Positions 46,101-57,200 of a stretch of DNA of 64,000 bases are shown here, one piece after another; within the stretch, counting starts at the first letter, position 1; each line of letters begins with the position of its first letter. The stretch covers positions 1 through 64,000 of the forward strand of contig JAANDG010000730.1 of NCBI GenBank assembly GCA_036852015.1, given 5' to 3'. Source of the DNA: Pelodera strongyloides (Eukaryota; Nematoda; Chromadorea; Rhabditida; Rhabditidae). A program made the position numbers and the translations under genes. The notes under the pieces are model-generated. The model had not been told where the DNA came from. It did no database searches and worked only from the letters and a program-made list of their open reading frames with translations.

Positions 46101-49100
46101 CATTACGACATTACGGGAAACCCTCAGCAGACGCAAACAACAAGACAAAATACCTCTTCGCTATTTCCTCAAAACGCACCTAGAGTTGATTTCTCTTTAG
46201 ATAACAAAAAAACTTTCATTGTTCAACAGTCGAACTCCCTAACCAGAATAGTTATGCACATGCGCAGTGACTACAAAATACTGCTCGCTTTTTTAATCTA
46301 CATAATTCGCACAGCGTTTCCGCTAGAGTAACTATCCTATAACCGTCAAGAGTAAAATGCGCAATGAATTCTCAATTCTCAAATGATAGAGTAGAGTAGA
46401 AAACTAAAAACACCTCTTCCAACTTCCAAATCTAGCGCTTATCCATAAATTTCAACTACTCGTCGTGTTTTCCTCTTTCCGACAAAAGACAAGAATCGAA
46501 TCACTCAGGGGAAATTACGAGCAGAGGGGAAAAGCAGCAAAATTGGAAGGAAATATTTATAGACCCCAGTGGAATTGTGGAACATTCGCGAGTTCGAGAT
46601 TGGGGAGCACGTGTGCAGACAAAAGCGCGTATTCCAACCATAGTGATTGATTCAAAGTTCAAAAGAAATCCAGTAGAAGTAAAGAAAAAAATCAACAGCA
46701 TAGTGACCAAACCAAGCTTTAACCAGAAACGTAAAAGACAAAATGTTTATATTATTCTACAATCACAAACAACCAAGACCAGCCACAACCTAGCAAGAAC
46801 CACACAGACTAGTTCGACAGTACTAAACATGCCAATTGCCTAGTTCGGCCCGGGTGCGGTCTATTTGCCAACATTCTAACTTCTAACCGTCCCCCTTTTC
46901 AGGTGGTTCGAATCGTCGTGTGTGGCCGGGTGGCCATTTGTCGTGACGTATTCGAGGAACAGCTCAACGAGGCCCGCGACGGCGACGCTTCTATGGACAA
47001 GTACACCAGTCGATTCTATCTCAAGCACTCGCAGTTGGAGAGGTCAGTGTTTAACAAAGACAATACAGAATATGTGACAAGCAGGTTTATAATGCTCTGC
47101 TCCTCTAGTCTACAGTCTATAAATCGCGTCTCATGTACGAATGAAGATTCTCCATTTGGCTCAGTGGCTATAATGATAAGTTTCCAATCAATAAATATGG
47201 AATAACCTCCGCCCTCACAAACTCATCTAACCCAATTTTCGATCTTTCTATGTAGAATTCATCTTATATTTCCCATTCTACTTTTCTTTCCCTTCCGTCT
47301 CCAATCATTCAAAGACTAGAATGGGTGTTTCGTGTCCTTATTACCATAACATTTGTCTCCCTGTCACCCACACAAAGAACTGACATTGATGTATAAGGCA
47401 GAGGGCTAGAGGTTGAAATTCTCCCAATATGTTATTAGTTTTTGTTTGACAACCTGCACATGAAAGATGGCCAGTTTTAGGGGAAAATGTGTTCTCCAAC
47501 AGATTAAGGCCAGAATACTTAATACCCTTTCAATCTCAAAAACTAAGGAAAATTAAGCTCTGCAAAATTACAAGTCCAAAAAGCCAACCATGTTGAACCC
47601 TTGAATTGTACTCCGAGTAATCAATCCAGTAAGTAGTTAGCTAACATGTCATTTCATTTCAGCTTCTTTTTAACCAAACCACGTATATCGAAATTATTTC
47701 CTCATTAAAGTACATGGAAATAATCATCGCTCATTTTTCGCCACAAATTAAATTTCCAATGAGATTCTGTAAGAAGGAAGTGTGAGAATCTTGAAATATT
47801 GTACGCGGTCGCATTTTGTCGTCAGAGAGACAAAGAGGAGAGGGAGAGTAGTTCAGAGAGAGAGCGTACGATAAATCCAAAAAAGGGTAAAGAGAGGAAG
47901 TGTGGGTATTGCAGAGAGTTAGAGAGAACGAGAGAATGAGGGAATGAAAAAGAAGCACCAAAAAATCCCGAGACATATAGAAGGGGGCTAGCAAACGACA
48001 AGGGCAGACAAAGTTTGCACAGAACTACTTCCGATGGCCCCGAAAAATCCCCCACACACATGATTGCCAATTCAAATGGGCTGAACAATGGGGCGGATTA
48101 GGCTCGTTGAAATTCTCCTAAGATAACTAGAAACTTGAACACTGCAAAATAATATGAAATGAACCCCCATCAAATTGCACATCGCTTAGACTAACGGACG
48201 AACCTTTATCACAATGACTCATTCTTTATCAGCCACCAATCGGTGTTTAACTGAGCCGCAAAAGTGAATCACTATCAATAAACAAAAGCGAGCTGGCAGT
48301 CCCGGCATGCCAGTAGCGTCTTACAAGTAAACTAGTCACTGTCCCGTTCGCCTTCTGTATCCAACTTGCCACCCAAGAGTTAAAGCGCAGTGTAGTAGGC
48401 CCTGACCGCAGCATTTGACGCGCAGACGGTAGCTCGGTGGTGAGTTCCGGGTGAATTCGGTTATGGTCTCGTCCTCGCCATTATATCTCCCAAATCTCTT
48501 GTGAATCAACAATAGCTCCAATTACAGGGCTTTCGACACTTTGTCCAACAAAGGATTTCGGATGATGGGTGCTTCTACGTTCGCCCCTTCCCATGTGCCA
48601 CAGCATACCACCGATGAGACAACGTTCCTGCACCACACACAATACATTTTCACGCGGGAACCAGGAGTAAGTGATCTTTGAGTACGAATTTTTTTGACGT
48701 ACGATGATCAGTGTACGTTGAAGATGCATCTTAATCCTCCCACCTCCTTGACTCTCCCATGGGAGGTCCAGAACAAACAAAAAGAAGTAGATAGCGGCGA
48801 AAAATCTGGGCTTCTACAGTCAAGATTTTTCAGTTTACCTTAAATTTAGCACAGAAGCCCTACGACCAGTTTAGTTTAGACATCTACAACATACAACGTT
48901 AAGATGTGATATATAGAAAAAGAAAATTGAAAGCCTTAAAACAAATCACCTGTCTACGAATTAGTTTGTTCGAAGCAACTTCCACATTCCTGTCTAGGTT
49001 TAGGGGTTTGTACAAACAAGATGTTCCAACGTTGAGTTATATAACTCAACGTTGGAACATCTTGATGTACAAGTTAGGTAAAAAAAGGAAAACATTAGTT

Positions 49101-49750
49101 ATATCATTTAAATTAACCCAATAATATTTCAGAAGTCCGTGATCTACCAGAGTGCAGGAGCATAAGAGGAAAACAGATGGAAAATCAAACAGGTGGCGAG
49201 ATCTCCTCACACATTCCCTTATTAGTCGTTGTACACAAATTCAATTCAATAAACATTTCGAGCTTGGAGGAGAGAACGCAACTAAATACAGTGTGACATA
49301 AATAAATACAAAACACAACAAAAAGGACAACTACATAAAAATACCGCATCATAAATGCACAGTAGCAACAACACATTATTTTTATGTTATATTCCTTAAA
49401 AATAGATTAATTGCGTTAAACCGTGAACTAAGCTAAACACTAACCTTTTCCAATCTATCCACCAAGATCAACTTAATTCCATTTTTGTCCAACCCTCGCT
49501 TCTCGAGCTCCGACTAAATATATGGTTGGATACTCACAAAAATAAGATCATAAGACAATGCTTTTTCGACTGTAACAACCGTCAAATAGTTATAGTTCAC
49601 ATTTTGTGCGGTACTTGTAAAAGGCTAGTTCTATGAACCCAAAAATCCTTAACCGAAATAATGCCAGAATGTATTAAAAGGCAAACTCACTTTCAATTCG
49701 CTGACTTTTAGCTCAGAAACGAGCTTCGATGCGGGCGCTTCTGCAGTCAT
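34130..49750 (-). CDS. SAFB: scaffold attachment factor B-like protein (SAP + RRM)
   Basis: Nuclear DNA/RNA-binding scaffold protein, about 801 aa. Coding exons: 49691-49750, 49445-49513, 39834-39936, 39492-39589, 39203-39352, 38865-38982, 38508-38650, 38179-38337, 37738-37905, 37385-37628, 36715-37084, 36000-36164, 35462-35577, 35180-35258, 34953-35047, 34637-34742, 34374-34453, 34130-34212. The SAP domain is split over the first three exons (SELKVSELK, SELEKRGLDKNGIKLILVDR, ALKAEGLDPHSF). An acidic region follows, then an RRM (about 283-355; SVWVRGLSGSTRAAELK, AMAFGYVTM), a Lys/Glu/Ser-rich block, a long charged coiled coil (LLRRSEQESRLKEQEIRMER on) and an Arg/Ser/Gly/Tyr-rich tail, the SAFB/SLTM order. 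All phases agree. The exon 10 donor could be 37385 or 37373. Intron 2 is 9.5 kb and hosts an antisense KCTD gene. A splice acceptor is 14 nt before the ATG. Confidence 0.92.
34213..34262. repeat. (ATCA)n microsatellite
   Basis: Imperfect ATCA/ATCG run in the last SAFB intron, directly beside the acceptor of exon 34130-34212. Confidence 0.85.
40850..40985 (+). repeat. 43-bp tandem repeat, three copies, with ATGCAAAT octamers
   Basis: A 43-bp unit (ATCACCTCCCTATCTCTAAT, then ..ATTGTATGCAAATTAGTCTAA) is repeated three times plus a partial fourth. Each full copy has ATGCAAAT, the consensus octamer bound by POU-domain factors. It lies about 3.7 kb upstream of the nested KCTD-like gene, inside SAFB intron 2. 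An enhancer role is possible but unproven. Confidence 0.8.
43885..43975. repeat. GA-rich tract with a duplicated ~31-bp unit
   Basis: GAGAGGGAGAGAGAGAAGG then AATAAGAAC.CAGA occurs twice in tandem, followed by more GA simple sequence. A similar GA-rich tract lies at about 47,822-47,945, in the last intron of the nested gene. Confidence 0.8.
44658..48681 (+). CDS. KCTD8/12/16-like BTB + H1 protein nested in SAFB intron
   Basis: Putative 285-aa protein in six phase-consistent exons: 44658-44751, 45025-45239, 45409-45554, 45708-45816, 46903-47042, 48528-48681. The N terminus MGATSS fits an N-myristoylation signal. A Ser/Pro and Arg-rich segment follows, then a diverged BTB/T1 domain (about 90-170; VTLRCSDGEIVTTPDTIAK), then an H1-type domain (about 170-280) with RIVVCGRVAICRDVFEEQLN, KYTSRFYLKHSQLERAFD, NKGFRMMGAS and QYIFTRE, closely matching KCTD8/12/16, the cytoplasmic auxiliary subunits of GABA-B receptors. 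The whole gene lies on the opposite strand inside SAFB intron 2. A splice acceptor is 2 nt before the ATG. Exon 6 also has a strong donor (GGA|GTAAGT at 48,667), so the last six residues could be replaced by another exon that I did not find. The BTB assignment is weaker than H1. Confidence 0.85.
48682..49444. other. SAFB intron 2, part beyond the nested KCTD gene
   Basis: Contains the probable 3' UTR of the nested gene and the 48-bp palindrome at 49,017-49,064. No further exon found. Confidence 0.45.
49017..49064. repeat. 48-bp perfect palindrome
   Basis: CAAGATGTTCCAACGTTGAG followed by TTAT and then the exact reverse complement: a gapless palindrome centred on TATATA at 49,040/41. Imperfect pairing extends about 10 bp further each side (TTGTACA). 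It lies about 340 bp past the stop codon of the nested KCTD-like gene. Confidence 0.95.
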
Positions 49751-50208
49751 TTCAACGTTTGGTTCTGGAAATAATAAATCGACTTCAGTAAATAAAATGC
49801 AGACAAAAGTGAAGAAGCAAAGACGCAAATAATATGCGGAGTTCGAAAAGCAATAATCAATAATTAGATACAATTGGGCGAAAATAGCAATCGCAAATTG
49901 TCAAAGCGGATATATACAAAAATAATTTAAACATTTATTAAGCTTACTCCAACAGTGTTAGTAATTAATAAGTATAAGCAGCACCCGATAAGTTCAGACT
50001 TCAGTGAGTCCATTAGTCCATATAATAATTCCCTAACATCAATAGTAACATCAATTCTCAAAAATATAATAGACAAGAATGCAAACCCGAATCATAGCGC
50101 GTTCCGCTCGCTAACATAAAGATTGTACTATAAGAAAAACTCCTAATACTTTGCAATACTTCCCTAATGACTAGACGACAGGACAAACTAGAAAGAACAT
50201 AAAGAACT

Positions 50209-53169
50209 CTATTTTTGTTTCACAAATTCACAGACAGACAGAATAAAATCCTTGGGGTTGTCCGCATGCACCCAGTGGCTCGCTCCCTTGATCTCGTCAA
50301 ATACCACCTGAATTCACAACAAATATATACAAAATACAAAACAAGACAAACTACGTAACTATTTTCTTGCTCTTCTTTCCTCTAGACCTAGACCAGATAT
50401 TAAACATAACATATGAGTCTATTAAAAACGAGCCTCGCTCGCTCATCTTGAAATTACTCTACATATCGTAAATGTCAGAGCAGGACCGCACGACTTCTCT
50501 CCCTCTCTCGTTAAAACTTACATGGTGCCACACATTAGCTAGAAAGTCAGTAGTCAGTGGCAAAACACGGGACGCTCGCTTAGTTTGCCTCGAAGTAATG
50601 TCAAGCAAAAAGTAAACCAATAAAGAAACAAAAACCAACCTGCGGGAACAAATTCTTGATAAGTGGTAGGTCCTCTTTTGGTACATATCCACTCTTCTCC
50701 CCATACACAAAGAGGGTCTTTCCACGATAGGCTCCCACCGGGGTGTCCATTCCCAGCACCGCTTCAAAGGAATTGGCAATCGCATTCAAATTTACCTGAA
50801 TAAAATGGAAATAAACCATAATATACATCCGTCCCTGACTCTACTTGCACCAGTGTCTATACTTAACATACAAATCAGAAGGGCATGGGAAACAAAAATA
50901 ATATTTAAATGCATGGAATGAATGAACCATGTGATGTATGAACCAGGATAAACGAAACAGTTAGTAACTTCTCCGCTTCCGCTCACCTTCCACTCAAAGC
51001 TCTTGGTGCCATCTTCAGCCTCCACGACACGCAAATTCGTGAGCAGAAATTGACGGATCCCAAAATCAGGAACCTAAAACTATTTATTAACTATAAATGA
51101 ACAAGAACTTCAACCTCGCAAACGGAGGCACTTTACCCGCCAAGAACTTGATACAAAGAAAGAATAAATTACACATATTATTAGTTTTTTTTTAATAAAT
51201 ACGTACATCATGTTCAAGTTGCTTTCCAATTTCGACACGACTCTTCGTTAAATCGGCTTTTTTCATCGCTTCCACGTAGAACCGAAAAGAGACTCGTAAG
51301 TATAAGCACAAAGAAAGTAGCATTAAACCAAAACGAGAGAAAAAGAAGAAACTGATTAATATGGACAATTCGAATATAAAAAAGCGCCTAAAACAATAGA
51401 AACAATTACATATCCACAATACTTAAGAACGTAATTGTCAGAGGTCATAGGTTCCACTTAGCAAGACTATTATCAATTAAAAAGATGCAATAACAGTTAA
51501 CCAACCTAAAATGGTGAGAGCTGACGGAGTAACCTTTTGGCGATACATCTTCAACAATCAGCTTTTCAATGAATGGGGCACCCTCGGGATCTAAAGTTTA
51601 GAATTTAGCTCAAATACGTAAGAATACAATTCTAAACAAACTCTAAACTCTAAACTACTCTCAACTACTCTACTCTAACTACTCTAAACAAGCTCAAGAG
51701 AAACAAGTAAATGTCTTCATAACACCATAGACAACTCGAATAATTACCAACAACAAAAAAAGTCGAACAGGGAATATGCACGAAAGAAATCTTAATTAAA
51801 AGCCAAAAATGAATTCAGTAGATAAGAACAAACCAACAGCTAGTCGCATCACCGCCTTTCCGCCCATGCTGTGGCCGAGCAATACACTTTTTTGAAATCC
51901 CGTTTCGTCGCGAACCTAAAACTCACGAAACTAATACAACAAGTATTTAAATAGATTATTCTACTTTTCACAACAATACATGCTCTCTGGTCAGCACGAA
52001 AGCTGAAAGCGTCAATTTTAAGAAAACGTCGTCGTTCAGCATACAATAAAACACACGTTTCCGGTTTCCAAATTCACAATCCACTACACTATCATGTAAA
52101 TGTCGTAATGTGAAATCATAGAAAAGTACGAAATACAATCCATACTACAGAAAAGTACCTTTTTCAAAAAAGCCAGAAGGTCAGCTGCCATATCTGCATA
52201 GGTCATAGAATCACTCCACGGTGATTCGCCATGATTTCTAAACGAAGCTTTGATAAACATTTCCCACATAAAGTTATATTTCATCAATGGATATCTGATT
52301 ATCTGAACTTCTGAACAACTAGTTTAACCATTGCTCGCGACTCCGACTCCCATACAACGACACATAAATTGACTTAGTAATTATTTTCAATTTTCATTAC
52401 CTCAAATCAATCGCATAGACTACATTGTTCAACTGCTTTTGAAAGACTTTAGCCACCGAATTCCAATTCATTTTTTGTCCGAACAGTCCTGAAAAGCGTG
52501 GTTTATGGTTCTCATTCGCTTTAAAATATACCAATTACAGATATTTCCATCGATAATTATATCAGTCATTCACTCACCTACTCACATTCACATGCACACA
52601 GACACACGTGAAACTTCTTACAATCAGAACGTATAAAACTCAGACGGACTGATTTGTCTTCGTATGTTTTGTTCGGTCCTCTTCTGGTGTTAGGTCTAAT
52701 CGTTAAAACAAGCTTAGAACCAATAAATCGTAAATATAAACAATGAATACCATGGCAAACGATGAGCGGTGGGCAATCCTTATTCACGGACGGATCCCCA
52801 TACACTGTGCTGGACAAGGCCACAGGTTGAGAATCACGAATAGAGGATACTTCTGAAGAAAGGGAAAATATCACTGACAATACAGCGTGAAGAAACTCAC
52901 TAATCGATAAATGCATAATACATGGTAAAAGTGCTTATCTATCCAAACCACGAAACGCACAAGGAAATAATGTACATTGTAAGTGCATTGTGATTGTATA
53001 TTGCATATTTATTATTAAACAAGTCAACAAAATCAGGTCTAACTTCATGACTCCACAGAAACAAAGAAAAGACAGACATCGAGCGTATAAAAAACAAACC
53101 TCTCATAGATAACACCCTAGACGTGGAACATCCCCGCGCCAACCTTTGTACTAAACATTGCCCCAGCAT
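50209..53169 (-). CDS. ABHD11: ABHD11-like mitochondrial alpha/beta hydrolase
   Basis: Alpha/beta-hydrolase, about 307 aa, ten exons: 53100-53169, 52751-52852, 52401-52488, 52159-52237, 51834-51915, 51506-51590, 51207-51282, 50987-51073, 50640-50795, 50209-50307. The Arg-rich N terminus (MLGQCLVQRLARGCSTSR) looks like a mitochondrial presequence. HGLFGQKMNWNS forms the oxyanion region; NHGESPW, the nucleophile elbow GHSMGGK (catalytic Ser in exon 5) and SHWVHAD (catalytic His in the last exon) match ABHD11, which in vertebrates acts as a mitochondrial lipid hydrolase that protects the 2-oxoglutarate dehydrogenase complex. The exon 6/7 junction is odd: the family-consistent join (SSHHF-R-FYVEAM) has a GT donor but no AG acceptor; a canonical alternative (51,292) needs an earlier donor and drops ten residues. 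A splice acceptor is 3 nt before the ATG. It lies 459 bp upstream of SAFB on the same strand. Confidence 0.92.
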
Positions 53170-54288
53170 AGCCTGCAAGTTTAAAAATTCACTATACACA
53201 CAGCACGGGGCAGAGCAAAATTGCAAAAACAACGAAAAACAATAATAAAAAATTATTAACAAGGGTAAGAAGCAGCTAGCTGCCAAGTTGATATCTCTCA
53301 GTCAGAAACAACAGTTAGAGGTTAGGGTGTAGTGTACAAGGTCCCTCGCGCGGGTGTATAGTGTAAACTCTCATCCCGACCTCTCTCTCTCTATTCATCT
53401 GCACTCTAACCGCCAATACCGAGATACCATCGCTAGACAACGAAAGTGTCCACTTCTAAATTAACTAACGACAAAGCATCAAGAATCAGGGAATTTCGAA
53501 TAGATAAACAAGTAACATACATAACAGTTAGGAATACGATGAAAGAAAATCACACAAATAAAGATAATAATCTGTAAAAACAGCAAGTATCAAGGAATGT
53601 GCATTTAGTAATCCAGGAAAAAAAAACTTTATTCATTTTAATGCTAGGCAGCATGAAGCAACGTTTTCAAGCAAGGCAGCAAGGGAAGAGTTAAGAATTA
53701 TATTTCAGTCATGATAAGGTCAGTCTCAATGGACTAGTTAGCAAAGTACGTAATGTTGAATAACAGACAATTTAAATCAATAAGCAAAATCATCCGATGC
53801 TTACAGTAAAGGTTATAGAAAGGCTTGTACCAGAAAACAACACAAAAAGCACTTTGAAAATGAGGTAGGCTTGATTCCCTCAAAATTTGCGCAAGTCGAC
53901 CAAAAACTGTTTATGTGAAAAATTTGTAGCATTAATTCCACTAAGAAGCACATCCTTGCTTGCTTTCATTCAATTCCGAAATTCCGAGGAAACCGTTAGC
54001 GCTAAAAAAATGAGCAAAGAAAGAGGAGAGGGAGCATCACGACAGATATGCACTATGTACAAGTTACACCATATGACAAAATAAATTAGCTTAATCCGAA
54101 ATGCACACAAAGAACAGAATCCATGAATTACTGAAAAATGGTGGTATGCCTGGTAATGCAATATTTTCTATGTACAGTGCTAGTCAGCATCAATAACCAA
54201 AAAATATAACTATAAAATAGCCAGAAACTTTGAAAAGAAGAATAGCGATCAACCAATAATATATATGCATCAGACATCAATGTTCAGA
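53170..54288. other. intergenic region between ATG14 and ABHD11
   Basis: No recognisable exon or repeat. It should contain the ATG14 3' UTR and the ABHD11 upstream region. Confidence 0.45.
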
Positions 54289-57200
54289 CTAGAATCTAGA
54301 ATGGCCCACGTATATGACATGGAAAGCGGAAATATGAAACATGGAAAAATACAACCCACTTGCATTCCGGCTGAGAGTATAGTTGGTGAGTACTTCAATC
54401 GATTAATGATATAAAAATATCACAAACCATTCACCTCAAAGAATTGCCAAACTCGTCCACGTCCTCACAAGTATCCCATTCATTTGCCTAAAAAATAATG
54501 CATAAAATTTATGATTACTTTTTTTTTTACAAAAAAAAACGAAATTCTCAAATTAAGATCGGTGCTGGGCGATCACTGCCTTTATATACTTCGGTGTCCA
54601 AAAACGAAATACAACATAATTCCAAGTAAATCTAGTATCAAGATAATAAAAAAATATTTTGAAGTATTCCTGACCAAAACACGATCCCGCAAGTGGGCAT
54701 CTTCCAGCGTGAGGCCGAGGTCCTCGAGCGAAGGCATCGGCAATGCAGCCTACAAGATATTAAAAATATAAAATGACATCAACATTAATTCCGGTCAAAA
54801 CCAAAACAACAATAGCTTGCAATATCAACTTCATTCTTTTCAACGCGTCCTATCCTCTGGTTTTTTTTTGCAGCGAGTAGTGTTTAGCTTCATATTCATG
54901 TTATACACCACCCCACCACTATCACCAACCATTCGTATTCTGATACTAAACGATGTACAAAAGGCTGAAACCGACACCAATATCGCACTCGCACACACTC
55001 AACACATAAAAAATGAAGAAACATTTTACCTGGTCCGTCGTGGAAATATCACTCGGCTCAGAAATCAACCGCGAGAAAAGTGACATCAAATTCGCATGAG
55101 GATTCGTTGGATCAATTTCGCCTGCCTGCAATTATGATACTAATAGATAGATAGATAGATAAAGTCTGCCTAGTTTGCGAGTCAATGGATTTCTGGGAAA
55201 AAAAGGAAATTCTGCAAATGATCCTCTCACGTGTCACTAGTTGTTTACCAGCTACTATAACATTTTCAGTTCAGGAGGTCGCACATACCACCGGAAGTTC
55301 TCTAGATCACCATCGACAAGAACAACAGAAAGCACCAACAAATACCAGAAAACAACATGGCCGGAATATAATACAAACGTCGAAACGACTCATATGCGGG
55401 TTGCTTCCTCAATCACAAGTCACGTGGTGTTTAACATTCCGCAGTAACAAAACAGTACCTCTCTAGACATGCCAAACATATGACAGCAGACGACCACCGA
55501 GTGACAAAGCTTGGCCCAATCGCTCGCAATCACAGAGTGACACATCTTGCCCCACTCGGACTCTGGTAGCTGACTCCATCGCTCCCAAACGCACAATTCG
55601 GGCACGCTAAGCTGAAATTTCCAAAATCAGTGCAGATAATGATTTGACTTTCCGCTAATAATGATTTGACTTTCCGCTAATAATGATTTGACTTTCCGCT
55701 AATGTTTCCGCTAATTAAGCAACGCAAACAAACTTACAGAATACGGCAGAACAATGTCGTTGACCTGCGCCAGATGGTTCACCAGTTGCATTGTGAAAAT
55801 CAGACCAGACTGAAAACAATAAGTATACGATGTGATTACGGTGATTCACGAGTGATGTTTGCTAATGCATCATTGATCAATGCAGATGGAATGATAAGTA
55901 CGGAGGCTTCCTCACCTTGTTCCTTGTAATCCTTGTTCATACCATTTATTTTAAATAATTAACGATAGATTTTGTAAACAACAAACCAGGTGTGGTCGTT
56001 GTTCAATAGGCAACGACAAGGTTCCTGACTTCATTGCAGTCGCCAACATCTCCCTACATTCCGATGACTTCAAACCACAAACAGCATCACGAATCTGTAA
56101 GGGGTCAACGAATGAAGGGAATGGAGAATGGGCAAATCTTTATATGTGTAATCTAATGTGAATGGGAATGGGCGTAAGTAATGGTAAATGAAACGCTCAA
56201 AACTGATCTGCCCTGAAACATGCACATGAAAACATTACAAATATATAATAGCAACCAACCAACCTTGTAAAGAGGTTGTCCAAACGTAGCGACCGGTGGA
56301 CCATCATTCTCGACAACTGTCCAAACAGCGGTTCTGAAAGCCAGAATAAATTAGGGAAAAACAAAATAAAAAGAAAACTTGACTGAATAAAGAAAATCAA
56401 CCAATGAGTCTTGTGGGTGATGAGTAACTCAACTCCACACTTAACGGAGTACAAGCCATGGAAAGAACAGTTCATAAATTCATAAGACAAACCGGTTATG
56501 ATTGGGAGCATCGGCGTGCTCGGAATTAACCAGCGCCACCTCATCGATCGAATAAACACCAAAGAGATGTACGCTCAGCTCACGGCGCGCTTGAGCCATC
56601 TGCAAGCAAGGACAGGCAATTAAAGATACACAACTACTCTGAATTTGTTTTACATTTGACTTGTCTGAACAATAAATACAAATGCTTATAACTAGAAGCT
56701 CCACTTCACTGTAACGCGCCTATAAAAAAATCCAAAAATCTTTTTACCGAAATAAAACTCGCCTTTTTCCTTTGCTCTATTAGAAACTGCAGTCTCCTAT
56801 CTTTTGGCCTTCCTTTATTCTCCAAATGCACGTCAAGCTTCTCGATCGCAAACTGCAATAATAAAACTAACACCTCTTTTTTATACAATATTCTTTCTGT
56901 TCAGTTCATTGCTATCCGAACAAGTTACCTGTAGCCGTTCACTCATATTTTTCGAAGATGTAAGAGTTTTGTCGACCGATGCAAGTTCTTCTCTTCGCGC
57001 CTAAATTCAGGCAATTAACGTATACTTCATGCAGGAGACCCATTGACCCACGCAAAATTCAGTTCTCTGTTAATGACGAGTCTAATCGCATATATGTTTT
57101 AGCATACCTTAATTCGGGCAATAAGCTGTTTATGCTGTCGATGGAGTTCGAGGAGTCTCGCTTTCGTATCGGATACATCCAGGTCATCGTGCAGCTGAAA

